From Haloarcula taiwanensis (lineage in GTDB: Archaea > Halobacteriota > Halobacteria > Halobacteriales > Haloarculaceae): a DNA stretch of 64,000 nt. Positions within the stretch are counted from its first letter, which is position 1; every line of letters begins with the position of its first letter. A program made the translations under genes and the position numbers. The stretch spans positions 2,604,001 to 2,668,000 of the forward strand of contig CP019154.1 in assembly GCA_002844335.1 (NCBI GenBank). The letters run 5' to 3'. The notes below the pieces were generated by a model that saw only the letters and a program-made list of their open reading frames with translations, was not told where the DNA came from and made no database searches. Shown one piece after another: positions 25,231-33,672 of the stretch.

Positions 25231-25641
25231 ATGAGTGAGGATCTCGACCGGATCAGCCTGACACTTCCATCGTCGATGGTCGAACGACTCGACGGCATCG
25301 TCGACGAGTGGGAATACGCGAGCCGGTCGGAGGCGATACGCGACTCGCTACGTGACTTCTTTGCGACCTACGAATGGGAATCCGGTGATGAACAACACCA
25401 CCACGGAACCATTGTCATCGTCCACGACCACCACGTCTCGGGCATCGCTGACGAACTCCAGACCGTCCAACACGAGATGGCCGACATCATCACCTCCGTG
25501 CAGCACATCCATCTCTCCCACGACACCTGTATGGAAACGCTAGTCGTCGAGGGCGCGGGCGACACAATCACGGAGTTAGCCAACCGACTCCGGGCGATTG
25601 GCGGCGTCCAGCAGGTCAAGGTCGTGGTTGTTGATGAGTGA
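25231..25641 (+). CDS. nikR: Nickel-responsive regulator
   Basis: A 136-residue protein. Residues ~5-45 form a ribbon-helix-helix (DRISLTLPSSMVERLDGIV then SRSEAIRDSLRDF). The C-terminal ACT-like domain has the high-affinity Ni site in exactly the NikR spacing: His81, His92, His94 and Cys100 (HIHLSHDTC). Nickel-bound NikR tetramers repress uptake genes. It is divergent from the cbiM operon and 120 bp from it. An extra histidine run EQHHHGTIVIVHDHH at ~55-68 is consistent with additional metal contacts. Confidence 0.94.
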   Translation: MSEDLDRISLTLPSSMVERLDGIVDEWEYASRSEAIRDSLRDFFATYEWESGDEQHHHGTIVIVHDHHVSGIADELQTVQHEMADIITSVQHIHLSHDTCMETLVVEGAGDTITELANRLRAIGGVQQVKVVVVDE

Positions 25642-25731
25642 GCAGCGAACCGCGAGCGAGAGCGGTCCCGGAGCGATAGCACCATTCGATTCAGCAGAGC
25701 TCTCTTATACGCGACTTCGAGACAACAGAGA

Positions 25732-25806
25732 TGGGCCCTGCCGGATTTGAACCAGCGCTCAATCGGTTATGAGCCGATCGCTTTAACCAGACTAAGCTAA
25801 GGGCCC
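25732..25806 (-). tRNA. tRNA with CAU anticodon, probably tRNA-Ile2
   Basis: A 75-nt cloverleaf: acceptor GGGCCCT/AGGGCCC, D stem GCTT/AAGC, anticodon stem ATCGG/CCGAT with loop CTCATAA, T arm GCTGG-TTCAAAT-CCGGC, discriminator A, no encoded CCA. The CAU anticodon could be Met or Ile2. There is no intron at the anticodon, whereas haloarchaeal elongator tRNA-Met genes characterised to date often have one, and the acceptor is not that of the initiator. I therefore favour Ile2, read as AUA after agmatidine modification of C34. Confidence 0.85.
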
Positions 25807-25987
25807 CTCAGAATGGTGTTGATGAGTCCGCATCTTTAGCCTGTCGGGTTGGAGTAGCGGGGTTCGGAGACGCACGCAGGCCGATACAGAGACAGTCATG
25901 CATCGCTTGGGCGTTCACCGTCTAGCAACCCGAAAAGCCGACGGCAGCAGCCGTCCGGCGCTTGTCAGTTAGTGAGTGAAAGAACGA

Positions 25988-26060
25988 CGCCACCGCCAGG
26001 GCTCGAACCTGGGACAACCTGGGTAACAACCAGGTGCTCTACCAACTGAGCTACGGCGGC
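25988..26060 (-). tRNA. tRNA-Asn (GUU)
   Basis: A 73-nt cloverleaf: acceptor GCCGCCG/CGGTGGC with one G-T pair, D stem GCTC/GAGC, anticodon stem CCTGG/CCAGG with loop TTGTTAC (anticodon GTT), T arm CCAGG-TTCGAGC-CCTGG, discriminator G, no CCA. It is transcribed away from the CCA-adding enzyme gene 96 bp further on. Confidence 0.95.
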
Positions 26061-26155
26061 GCGAACGCATTCAGTCATTGCCAGAGTTGGTAATTAGGGC
26101 TTTCGTTTCCGACCGGCATCGACACGCTTTCACGCACTTGTGCGTAATCGGCGGT

Positions 26156-27556
26156 ATGAGCGAGGAGTTCGACGCCGTCGTCGAGGACGTGCGAGCGCGG
26201 GTCTCGCCGACCGACGACGAACGAGCGCAGTTACAGCGGGTCGCCGACGCGGTGATAGCCGACGCCGAGGCGGCGGTCGCCGACTTGCCGGTCGATGCCG
26301 AAGTCATTCAGGTCGGGTCGACGGCCCGCGGAACGTGGACCGCCGGCGACCGGGACGTAGACGTATTCGTCTGCTTCCCGGCGTCGCTCGACCGCGAGCA
26401 GCTAGAGGAGTACGGACTGACGGTCGGGCACGCGGTGCTACCCGAGGGCCGCGAGGAGTACGCCGAACACCCCTACGTCGTCGGCGAACGCGAGGGATAC
26501 GCGATCGACCTGGTGCCCTGTTATGCGGTCGCGGACGCCACCGAAATCCAGTCCGCGGTGGACCGGACGCCGTTTCACACCAGATATCTGCAAGAGCGTC
26601 TGGACGACGACAGCGCGGGCGAGGTGCGGGTGGCAAAGCAGTTCCTGAAAGGCATCGGGGTCTACGGGAGCGACCTCCGGACGCGCGGGTTCTCGGGCTA
26701 CCTGACGGAGCTGCTGGTGCTCGAGTTCGGCGGCTTCCGAGGGTTCGTCGAGGCAGTCGCGGACTGGCACCCGCCGGTTCGGCTCGACCCCGAGAGCCAC
26801 GGGACCGAGGCGTTCGACGACCCGCTGGTGGTCATCGACCCGACGGACCCGGACCGCAACGTCGCGGCGGTGCTGTCGGCCGCGAACGTTGCCACACTCC
26901 AGCACTACGCCCGGGACCTCCTCGCCGAGCCGCGGGCGTCGCTGTTCACCGAGACCGAGCCGGACCCGTTCACAGCAGCAGACATCAAGGCCGTGGTGTC
27001 ACAGCGGGCGACGACGCCAGTCGCACTTCGCTTCGCGGCCCCAGATGTCGTCGACGACCAACTCTGGCCACAGCTCCGGAAGTCTCTCGACGGGCTCTGC
27101 AGCGAACTCGACCGACGCGGGTTCGAGGTCCTGCGGTCAGCCGCGTTCGTCGAGGGCGACAGCGGTGAGGAGGGAGCGCCGGACGGCGAGCGCCGGGAAC
27201 GGGACGCCGTCTTGCTGCTCGAATTCGCCGTCGCCCAGCGGCCGGCTGTCGAGCGCCACGAGGGGCCGCCGGTGCACGTCCGCGAGCACGCGAGCGGGTT
27301 CTTCGAGAAGTACGACGGCGACGACGAGGTCGCCGGGCCCTTCATCGACGGCAGCCGCTACGTCGTCGAGCGACCCCGGGCGTTCACTACAGCTACTGGG
27401 TTCCTGTCGAGCGATGCAGTCTACGACGTTGGGCTGGGGCCGCGGATCGAGTCAGCACTTGAGAATGGGTACGACGTACTGGTCGGCTCAGACATCGCAA
27501 CGCTTGCCGACGGCTTTGGCGTCGATTTGTCGACCTACTTCGCACCGAAGCCCTGA
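26156..27556 (+). CDS. cca: CCA-adding tRNA nucleotidyltransferase (class I)
   Basis: The ATG at 26156 (MSEEFDAVVEDV) gives 466 residues. The catalytic signature VGSTARGTWTAGDRDVDVF (GS...R then DxD) is that of archaeal class I enzymes. Downstream FLKGIGVYGSDLRTRGFSGY and the body/tail domains follow the family order. It adds or repairs the 3' CCA end without a nucleic acid template, which matches the absence of encoded CCA in all five tRNA genes of this window. Its 3' end overlaps the convergent deacetylase gene by 22 bp. Confidence 0.95.
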   Translation: MSEEFDAVVEDVRARVSPTDDERAQLQRVADAVIADAEAAVADLPVDAEVIQVGSTARGTWTAGDRDVDVFVCFPASLDREQLEEYGLTVGHAVLPEGREEYAEHPYVVGEREGYAIDLVPCYAVADATEIQSAVDRTPFHTRYLQERLDDDSAGEVRVAKQFLKGIGVYGSDLRTRGFSGYLTELLVLEFGGFRGFVEAVADWHPPVRLDPESHGTEAFDDPLVVIDPTDPDRNVAAVLSAANVATLQHYARDLLAEPRASLFTETEPDPFTAADIKAVVSQRATTPVALRFAAPDVVDDQLWPQLRKSLDGLCSELDRRGFEVLRSAAFVEGDSGEEGAPDGERRERDAVLLLEFAVAQRPAVERHEGPPVHVREHASGFFEKYDGDDEVAGPFIDGSRYVVERPRAFTTATGFLSSDAVYDVGLGPRIESALENGYDVLVGSDIATLADGFGVDLSTYFAPKP

Positions 27557-28542
27557 TCGGCGAGGTCATCGAGAACATCGCGGGCGTCGTCGCTGACATC
27601 GTCGTCCGGTTCCATCGGCTGGTAGCCATCAAAGACCTCGTGAACGGTCGTGACCGAGTCCGAGAGCGTATCAAGGCCGTAGCCGCCCTCAAGGATGATT
27701 CCCAGCGCGGCGTCACAGGCGTCTGTGAGTGAGCGCATCCGGTCGGTCATCGCGCCGTACCCCTCCGTAGAGACACGCATCCGTGAGATGGGGTCGTGTT
27801 CGTGTGCGTCGAAGCCGGCGCTAATGAGCAACAGATCGGGGTCGTAGTCCTCGATTGCCGGCGCGATGCACTCGTCGATAGCGGCGAGGTAGTCGGCGGT
27901 GTCAGCACCGGGCTTGTACTTTACGTTGAGGTTCGTGCCGTCAGCGTCGCCTGTGCCGGTCTCCGAGATGTCGCCGGTTCCGGGGTAGAGCCCATCCTCG
28001 TGTATCGAGGCGTAGAACACGTCAGAACGGTCGTAGAAGATGTCCTGTGTGCCGTTCCCGTGGTGGACATCCCAGTCGAAGATAGCGACGCGGTCGGCGC
28101 TGGCTTCGAGGGCGGCCTGTGCAGCGACGGCCGCGTTGTTGATGAAACAAAAGCCCATGGCGTCGTCGCCGACAGCGTGATGGCCAGGCGGTCGGCCGAG
28201 GGAGAACGGCGTGTTACGACCGGAGTTACCGTCGAGCGCAGCTTCCGCCGCCCAGACGGCGAGGCCGGCCGAGGCAAGCGCGGCGTCCCACGTCTCCTCA
28301 ACCGCGACGGTGTCGGCGTCCCAGTTCCCGCCGCCGTCGTCACAGAACTCGCGGAACTCCGCGATGTAATCACTGTCGTGGACCGTCCGTACGAGGTCGA
28401 TGTCGGCGTCATCGGCGGCGACGTACTCGACACCGTGATTCTCCTTGAGCGCGCGCCGTATCGCTCGAAGTCTGTCGGGACTCTCCGGATGTCGCGGGCC
28501 GGTGTCGTGGTCCAGACAGACCTCGCGGTAACCGAAGTTCAT
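27535..28542 (-). CDS. Histone deacetylase-fold protein (class II/acetoin-utilization type)
   Basis: A 335-residue protein with the zinc-hydrolase motifs of the family: LGRPPGHHAVGDDAMGFCF (tandem active-site histidines), IFDWDVHHGNGT (Asp/His zinc ligands), ISAGFDAHEHDP and EGGYGL. Members remove acetyl groups from lysines or from small amines. It starts one base after the histone stop, so the histone is encoded immediately upstream in the same direction. That makes acetyl-lysine removal from DNA-bound proteins a tempting but unproven role. Confidence 0.92.
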   Translation of the reverse strand: MNFGYREVCLDHDTGPRHPESPDRLRAIRRALKENHGVEYVAADDADIDLVRTVHDSDYIAEFREFCDDGGGNWDADTVAVEETWDAALASAGLAVWAAEAALDGNSGRNTPFSLGRPPGHHAVGDDAMGFCFINNAAVAAQAALEASADRVAIFDWDVHHGNGTQDIFYDRSDVFYASIHEDGLYPGTGDISETGTGDADGTNLNVKYKPGADTADYLAAIDECIAPAIEDYDPDLLLISAGFDAHEHDPISRMRVSTEGYGAMTDRMRSLTDACDAALGIILEGGYGLDTLSDSVTTVHEVFDGYQPMEPDDDVSDDARDVLDDLADQGFGAK

Positions 28543-28980
28543 TCAGTAGTACTGTTCGAGTTCGAAGTACGTTTCGACGTCAGCTGCCTTGATCGTCCGG
28601 CGATCAGCGTGACGAGCCAACGTGGCGGCCGCGGCAGCCGTTTCGTCGGCGTACGTTTCGAGGATGGATGCGAGCGCGACGCGAGCGTCCATGGCGACGC
28701 GGTAGTCGTCAGCAATGTCGAGCCGAGCGATGCGGTCGACCGGCGCGACAGGGAGTTCGAGACCGTCCTTCTCCGGAACCTGTTCGATACCGAAGTCGGA
28801 CGGCATCAGCGTCTTTCGACCGTCCGTGGTGGCCTCCGTGGCTGCCGTGACGGCCAACGAGGCGCCGTGCTCCTGTATTCGACGAGCCAGTTCCTCCGCA
28901 GCGTCGGCACTCACCCGGAGCCCGTCCGCGTTCCGCCGAATGACCGCGTCCACCGGTGCGAACGGTAGCTCGACACTCAT
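28543..28980 (-). CDS. Doublet archaeal histone
   Basis: The start at 28980 (MSVELPFAPVDAVIRR) gives 145 residues, two fused histone folds. Fold 1 is ~4-65 (APVDAVIRRNADGLRVSADA ... MPSDF). Fold 2 is ~75-140 (APVDRIARLDIADDYRVAMD ... TIKAADVETYF). Duplicated histones of this kind are typical of Halobacteria. They are acidic, and in Halobacterium and Haloferax the protein is reported to act more like a transcription regulator than as bulk packaging. Nested between the ssDNA-binding-protein gene (55 bp upstream) and the deacetylase gene. Confidence 0.95.
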   Translation of the reverse strand: MSVELPFAPVDAVIRRNADGLRVSADAAEELARRIQEHGASLAVTAATEATTDGRKTLMPSDFGIEQVPEKDGLELPVAPVDRIARLDIADDYRVAMDARVALASILETYADETAAAAATLARHADRRTIKAADVETYFELEQYY

Positions 28981-29035
28981 ACCCAAACCCGGGAGTGTTG
29001 CGGTCTTAAGAGTTTCCGTAGCGTCGCTCGCCGAC

Positions 29036-30499
29036 TCAGAACACGTCCTCAGCGTGGAGGCGGCCATCGCGGAGTTCGCCACGGACGGTTATCTCCTGCC
29101 CTAACTGCACGCGCTCGCCGGTTTCGACGCTCATCGTCTGCTCGCCGTCGTCGAGCACGACCGGGTCGCCGGTCTGGACGACGGTGCCGGTGAACTCCAC
29201 CTGCTGGCCAGCGCTCTGTGCGCCGCCGTCCGGCGACGTGTCGCCGGAGTCGGCGCTGACAGCGGCCGCCTCGTCACTGCTGCTGGCGTCAGCATCGTCC
29301 GCTTCCTCGCCGAAAGTTGACAGACCGGCGTGTTCGGCGTCGGTCGTTTCGACGCTGGCTCCCCCGCCTGCGCCACCCGTCGCCAAGTCCGCACCGTCGT
29401 CGAGCACGACAATCGTCGAGTTCCAGCTCGCCGACGCTTCCTTGTCGTCCTGCCAGCCGTCCTGAATCTCGACATCGGCTGCGAGAACCTCGTCGCCCGG
29501 CGCGATGTCCTTGTCCGCCTTGTCGCCCCACAGCGCCACGCGGATGTCACCTGTCGCATCCTGAATGCGGACGTTCCGGACCTGCCCCTCGCTGCCGTCG
29601 TCGCGGTCGAACGTCCGCTTGGGGTCGGCCGAGCGGACGACGCCAGCGATGTCAACCGTCTCCTCAAGTTCGACCTCCGCTATCGGGTCGGCGTCGGGCT
29701 CGAAGGTCACGTCGTCGTCCACTTCGTCGACGGCCCCCTGGTCGCCGACGTGGAGTTCGAGTGAGCCGTCCCGCTCCCGGACGTAGCCGTCGACGACTTC
29801 GACAGCCGCGCCAGCATCGAGTTCCTCGGCACGGTCAGCGCGATCGTCCCACAGCGTCACTCGGATGCGCCCCGTCTCGTCACCGAGAGTGAGGTTCGAG
29901 ACGCGGCCCTCGCTGCCGTCGTCGCGGTCAAAGGTCCGTATCGTGTCGGTATCGAGCACAAGCCCGCGCAGCGTCACGTCGGACTGCCCCATGGTCAGCG
30001 CGTCGATAGACGAGCCAGCGCCCGGTTCCACGTCGATTGTGGCGTCCTCGTCCGGCTCTGCCTTGTCGACGGACACCTCCAGCCCGTTGTAGCCGTCCTT
30101 CGGCCGACCCTTCACCCGGAGTACGTCGCCGACCTCCAGCTTTCCCTCGTCGATATCGACGGCCTGGCCGTCCCAGAAGGCGAGCCTGACGCTGCCGCTC
30201 TCGTCGGCGGCCTCAACGTTGATGACCCGGCCGTCTTCGTCCTCGTCGTCGCGTTCGAAGGTCTTCAGGTCGCCGATAGCCATCACCTTGGCGAGGAATT
30301 TGACCTCGTCCATTCCGGGTTCGATATCGGCGATGGCGTTGACCTCGTTCTCGTTAAGCTCGTGGGCCAACAGCATCGCGGCCGTCTCCTCGTCGGCGAG
30401 CCCGCCCATCTGCTCGACCTTCTCCTCGACGGCCTCGCGGAACTCCTCCTCGGGGACGTCCGTCTCTAAGTCCTCGTAAATGTCCTCTATCGCACCCAT
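29036..30499 (-). CDS. Multi-OB-fold single-stranded DNA-binding protein (RPA-like)
   Basis: A 487-residue acidic protein with three clear OB folds at ~65-150, ~170-265 and ~280-375. Each carries the same signature: FERDDEDEDGRVINVEAAD, TFDRDDGSEGRVSNLTLGD and TFDRDDGSEGQVRNVRIQD. A Ser/Asp/Ala-rich linker and a short C-terminal OB-like region (VEFTGTVVQTGDPVVLDDG) follow. It is the haloarchaeal RPA (Rpa2-like) that coats ssDNA in replication and repair. Its first three codons, ATGGGTGCG, are the left 9-bp repeat of the adjacent integrative element, so its promoter now lies inside that element. Confidence 0.92.
   Translation of the reverse strand: MGAIEDIYEDLETDVPEEEFREAVEEKVEQMGGLADEETAAMLLAHELNENEVNAIADIEPGMDEVKFLAKVMAIGDLKTFERDDEDEDGRVINVEAADESGSVRLAFWDGQAVDIDEGKLEVGDVLRVKGRPKDGYNGLEVSVDKAEPDEDATIDVEPGAGSSIDALTMGQSDVTLRGLVLDTDTIRTFDRDDGSEGRVSNLTLGDETGRIRVTLWDDRADRAEELDAGAAVEVVDGYVRERDGSLELHVGDQGAVDEVDDDVTFEPDADPIAEVELEETVDIAGVVRSADPKRTFDRDDGSEGQVRNVRIQDATGDIRVALWGDKADKDIAPGDEVLAADVEIQDGWQDDKEASASWNSTIVVLDDGADLATGGAGGGASVETTDAEHAGLSTFGEEADDADASSSDEAAAVSADSGDTSPDGGAQSAGQQVEFTGTVVQTGDPVVLDDGEQTMSVETGERVQLGQEITVRGELRDGRLHAEDVF
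30491..30499. repeat. Left 9-bp direct repeat (attL candidate)
   Basis: CGCACCCAT; on the minus strand it reads ATGGGTGCG, the start codon and next two codons of the ssDNA-binding-protein gene. Confidence 0.5.
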
Positions 30500-30513
30500 T
30501 GTTACATCTCCAT

Positions 30514-30545
30514 GTCGGTCAATTCAAAACACGACCGACTAATAC
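30514..30545 (+). promoter_or_regulatory. Inverted repeat over the recombinase promoter
   Basis: GTCGGTC at 30514-30520 and GACCGAC at 30533-30539 form a perfect 7-bp inverted repeat with a 12-bp spacer. The right arm runs into GACTAATAC, a possible TATA-like region just before the recombinase ATG at 30554. The location suits an operator for autoregulation, or a recombinase arm site. The same interval must contain the leftward promoter of the ssDNA-binding-protein gene. Confidence 0.4.
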
Positions 30546-30553
30546 ACGAACCA

Positions 30554-31861
30554 ATGTCTGACCTACCCGACCGTGATTCTCCCAAGAACCTGTTGCGACA
30601 GGCAAGGGAGAGTCTCAAAACTGCTCGTGATGAGGGACGCATTAGTGAAGATGAGTTTGGCGTCATTGCTGAAATAGTCAACGCATATGATGAGAACAGA
30701 CCATCTACCCCACCTCCTAAAGGAAAATCGCACAACGAAGGAACCACTCTCAAAGCATGGTGTAACCGACTACGGTTGGTGGCAGAACGACTTGAAGTGG
30801 ACTTGACGGAAGCAACAGAAGATGACATCAACCAGTTATGGGACGATATTCTGAGTGGAAACCACCCTGATGTAAAGGACAGTGGATTGTCACCAAACAC
30901 TGTGACCGCAAGGCAGTCTACAGTACGTCGATTCTATGAATTTCACGACGAGTTGGGCGTTGACCCAGAACAACTGTCCGTGATTGCACCTGAAAAGAAC
31001 AACGTCGATGAACGAGATGTCTACACGGGTGAGGAGATTGATGCAATGAGAGAGTGTATCAACCACCCAAGGGACCGTTGTTTATTCGACCTCCTTGTCT
31101 ACACTGGGCAACGACTACGTGCTGTCCAAACACTCCGTGTCAAAGACATTGATTTGGACGATGGGACATTCTATCTGAATAATGATGCTGGTGGACTGAA
31201 AGGGGCTGGTGGGAAACGACCGCTCCTTGGTGCAGAAGCAAGTGTCCGTGAATGGTTGGACTATCACCCAAACCCTGAACCAGACGCATACATCATTACC
31301 CAACGTCCCGACTATCGTGCTGATGCTGATGGAAGTAGCCCGTTGACACAGAAGTCAATACGACGATTACTCGATAGGATTGTAGATGATGCAGGAATCG
31401 ACAAACCGTCAAATCCGCATAATTTCAGACATTCGTTTGTCACTATTGCAAAGCGGAACTATGGTATGGATGATTCAACCATCAAGGGACTCATTGGACA
31501 CAGACTGGAATCCCGAGTCATGGAGGAAGTGTATTCACACCTGAAGGATGATGACCATGTTCGTGCTGCACAGGAAGCAACGGGAATCCGTGAACCTGAT
31601 GAAGAGAGTCCTTTGTCACCCGACTTCTGCCCTACATGTGACGAGCCGCTGCCTGATAGAGCAAAGGCCTGCTCTCGATGTGGGACGATGTTCACACCCG
31701 ACGCCAAGAGTGCGAAGCAACAGATGGACCAAGACCTTCATGAATCGAAGGGTGAAGCAAATGCAACAGACGATGAGCTTGGTCAGCAAGCCATTGAGCA
31801 CCTGAAAGACGAGATTAAACAGAATCCCGAGCTTATGAATGCACTCCTTGATGAGTTGTAA
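30554..31861 (+). CDS. Tyrosine recombinase/integrase with C-terminal zinc ribbon
   Basis: The ATG at 30554 (MSDLPDRDSPKNLL) gives 435 residues. A SAM-like core-binding domain (~60-150) precedes the catalytic domain. Its residues are visible: Arg in VYTGQRLRAVQTLRVKDIDL, HNFRHSFVTIAKR (HxxR), GHRLESRVMEEVYSHL (His and the nucleophile Tyr). After the catalytic core, CPTCDEPLPDRAKACSRCG is a CxxC-x12-CxxC zinc ribbon, a feature seen in haloarchaeal plasmid and provirus integrases. It lies beside the left end of the island and is presumably its integrase. Confidence 0.92.
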   Translation: MSDLPDRDSPKNLLRQARESLKTARDEGRISEDEFGVIAEIVNAYDENRPSTPPPKGKSHNEGTTLKAWCNRLRLVAERLEVDLTEATEDDINQLWDDILSGNHPDVKDSGLSPNTVTARQSTVRRFYEFHDELGVDPEQLSVIAPEKNNVDERDVYTGEEIDAMRECINHPRDRCLFDLLVYTGQRLRAVQTLRVKDIDLDDGTFYLNNDAGGLKGAGGKRPLLGAEASVREWLDYHPNPEPDAYIITQRPDYRADADGSSPLTQKSIRRLLDRIVDDAGIDKPSNPHNFRHSFVTIAKRNYGMDDSTIKGLIGHRLESRVMEEVYSHLKDDDHVRAAQEATGIREPDEESPLSPDFCPTCDEPLPDRAKACSRCGTMFTPDAKSAKQQMDQDLHESKGEANATDDELGQQAIEHLKDEIKQNPELMNALLDEL

Positions 31862-31911
31862 ATAATGACAAACTGATATAAACATACGGGAGTGAGTCTG
31901 CACTCAGAGAT

Positions 31912-32805
31912 ATGACAGACGACGTTACGGAACTCACCGAAGAGAACATTGAACAACTCTTTCCTGAAATTCAACAGTACAGGGAGACAGTAGGCGACGA
32001 AGGTATTGAGCGTATGTTAGATTTGTTGGGCGATTTTTCTGAAGAATTACAGCACAACTGGGAGAGGATTAGTAAAAGGAAGCATAACCCATCACGCAAG
32101 GGTGATGCGTTCGAAAACACATTGAAAGGATTTCTTGAGTCATATTTCACTTCTGCTTTCGACATACGGATAGGCTGCTCAGTTGTTGATTCAGAACTTC
32201 GTTGCTTCAACGAATTTGATTACAGACAGAACGAGTTTGATGTTGTGTCATCGTTTCGGACAGCAGTTCCGAATATAGTCTTCAGTGAAGATAACATGTA
32301 CTGGGTACCGTATGACGGTGTTGCTTTTATTTGTGAAGTGAAATCGAAATTGACGAAGGACAAATTAGAAGGAGACCTTTCAAAGTTGGACATTTTACGG
32401 AAAATTAGAGGGAACCCATCTGATAGATTCCCTGATAATATATCTGGAACGAATATGATGGTGCCACATCAGCTACATTGTTTGATATATGATAAGAATG
32501 AGATTAATCAACAGACACAGAAAGAATTGTTGTATGAATACCCGAATTCTTGGGATTTGCTTCTAATTGTTAATGAAGACAAATTACTAATGAATTCTAC
32601 TTTGCCATACGCCCACAAATTATTCAATAATGAAGGCCAAGAAGGTGAATTCCAGTGGTGCCACATCGACAACGGTCTGTTGTGGTTGATTGTAACCTTA
32701 TCAGTATCAATCCCTCAACCGCCTGTTGTATACACAATAAATCCACTTGTAAAAATGGCCTCATTCATGGGTGCTTCAACGGGTGGTGGACACTACAAAC
32801 ACTAA
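31912..32805 (+). CDS. DUF6602-type protein, PD-(D/E)XK nuclease-like
   Basis: A 297-residue protein, AT-rich in codon use. After a helical N-terminus, RKGDAFENTLKGFLESYF opens the conserved domain. RQNEFDVVSSF supplies the Asp, and DGVAFICEVKSKLTKDKLEG the ExK, giving a credible restriction-nuclease-like core. This pattern matches the DUF6602 family, often found in variable regions. A TATA-like GATATAAACATA at 31874-31885 places transcription at or just before the ATG at 31912. A role in defence or element maintenance is inference from the fold and location. Confidence 0.72.
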   Translation: MTDDVTELTEENIEQLFPEIQQYRETVGDEGIERMLDLLGDFSEELQHNWERISKRKHNPSRKGDAFENTLKGFLESYFTSAFDIRIGCSVVDSELRCFNEFDYRQNEFDVVSSFRTAVPNIVFSEDNMYWVPYDGVAFICEVKSKLTKDKLEGDLSKLDILRKIRGNPSDRFPDNISGTNMMVPHQLHCLIYDKNEINQQTQKELLYEYPNSWDLLLIVNEDKLLMNSTLPYAHKLFNNEGQEGEFQWCHIDNGLLWLIVTLSVSIPQPPVVYTINPLVKMASFMGASTGGGHYKH

Positions 32806-32888
32806 TTTGGGATGCATAAATCCGATATTCAGGTATCTGAGATAAACTGTTAGAACTGTATCCAACGTATCTCAAAGGGGCATCGTCG

Positions 32889-33092
32889 TTAATCCGCAGA
32901 CATCGGTTGGTTAACCGAGTCTGTGGACGACAGCCCACTGTCACGACGTTCAAGGACTATTTTGGCAATCCATGAGCAAGGATAACCTTGGTCAATGATG
33001 TGCCGTAGTTCCTTATCTGTCAGTGTGCCATCGGTCAATGTGTTATGTCCTTTGGTCATAAGGAATCGACCCGTATCGGGTCGTTGTGTCAT
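32889..33092 (-). CDS. Small hypothetical protein of the island
   Basis: A possible 67-residue protein, MTQRPDTGRFLMTKG..., polar with a central helix (DKELRHIIDQGYPCSWIAKI). The start at 33092 has AT-rich TTTAAATATG about 40 bp upstream. Codons 4-9 contain the palindrome CGACCCGTATCGGGTCG (33067-33083). No family recognised. It is supported mainly by an uninterrupted, protein-like composition in an AT-rich region; the rest of 32806-33519 has no other convincing intact gene. Confidence 0.4.
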   Translation of the reverse strand: MTQRPDTGRFLMTKGHNTLTDGTLTDKELRHIIDQGYPCSWIAKIVLERRDSGLSSTDSVNQPMSAD

Positions 33093-33255
33093 ACACTTTG
33101 ACCAACGGCGTTAGAAAAGAAGTATATCACATATTTAAACCCTCTACATCAGGAGAAATTGGTGGGACTAATTAATCCTACAATTTCCACACATTATCGA
33201 GTTAATATTGTATATAGACGATACTCATTAGACGCGTGAGTGGTTTGAATAATTT

Positions 33256-33474
33256 TTGAGTGGTATTTGTTCATCTTCACACTCAAACCGTCTGTGTAGC
33301 CGCTCATGGACTCTGAGAAAAGTGGAATCACAGCAGTACGAAGATAATTTAGTTTTGATTTACTATTATACTAATATCTATATTAATGCATTTAAGTTCA
33401 TTGAGAATAAAGGTGGATTGGGAGCAAAGACTCCCGCCGTGGATGCGGCAAACAGGACGGTTGATGATGATTGA
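33256..33474 (+). pseudogene. Possible transposase C-terminal remnant
   Basis: The open frame ends YYYTNIYINAFKF, then GGLGAKTPAVDAANRTVDDD. The pattern of aromatic residues followed ~12 residues later by 'G.G.KTPA..A' recalls the 'YNF.RPH..L.G.TPA..AG' end of DDE transposases, but the RPH is missing and there is no transposase body upstream. If real, it is a decayed fragment of an insertion sequence. Evidence is weak. Confidence 0.3.
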
Positions 33475-33519
33475 GTCGGTGGTTGAATCCAGATTGTTGC
33501 TCCACGCTTTCGATATACT

Positions 33520-33672
33520 ATGACTGATTACACGACCATTTCTGTCAGCAAAACGACGAAGAAAGAAATTGACCGTGCAGGGCTTGAGTTGCTTGGACTT
33601 GATGCCAGCAAGGTAGCCTACAACGTGATTCTCTCGAAAATGGCGGCTGAAATCAACGAGGGGGACAACTGA
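33520..33672 (+). CDS. Small ribbon-helix-helix-like protein
   Basis: A 50-residue product, MTDYTTISVSKTTKKEI... ending AAEINEGDN. A leading beta strand (TTISVSK), a helix (KKEIDRAGLELLG) and a second helix (SKVAYNVILSKMAAEI) match the Arc/MetJ/VapB ribbon-helix-helix layout in order and length. Its stop overlaps the start of the next gene by one base (TGATG), so the two are translationally coupled. It may be a small repressor of the island or an antitoxin-like partner. The family call is by eye only. Confidence 0.55.
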   Translation: MTDYTTISVSKTTKKEIDRAGLELLGLDASKVAYNVILSKMAAEINEGDN

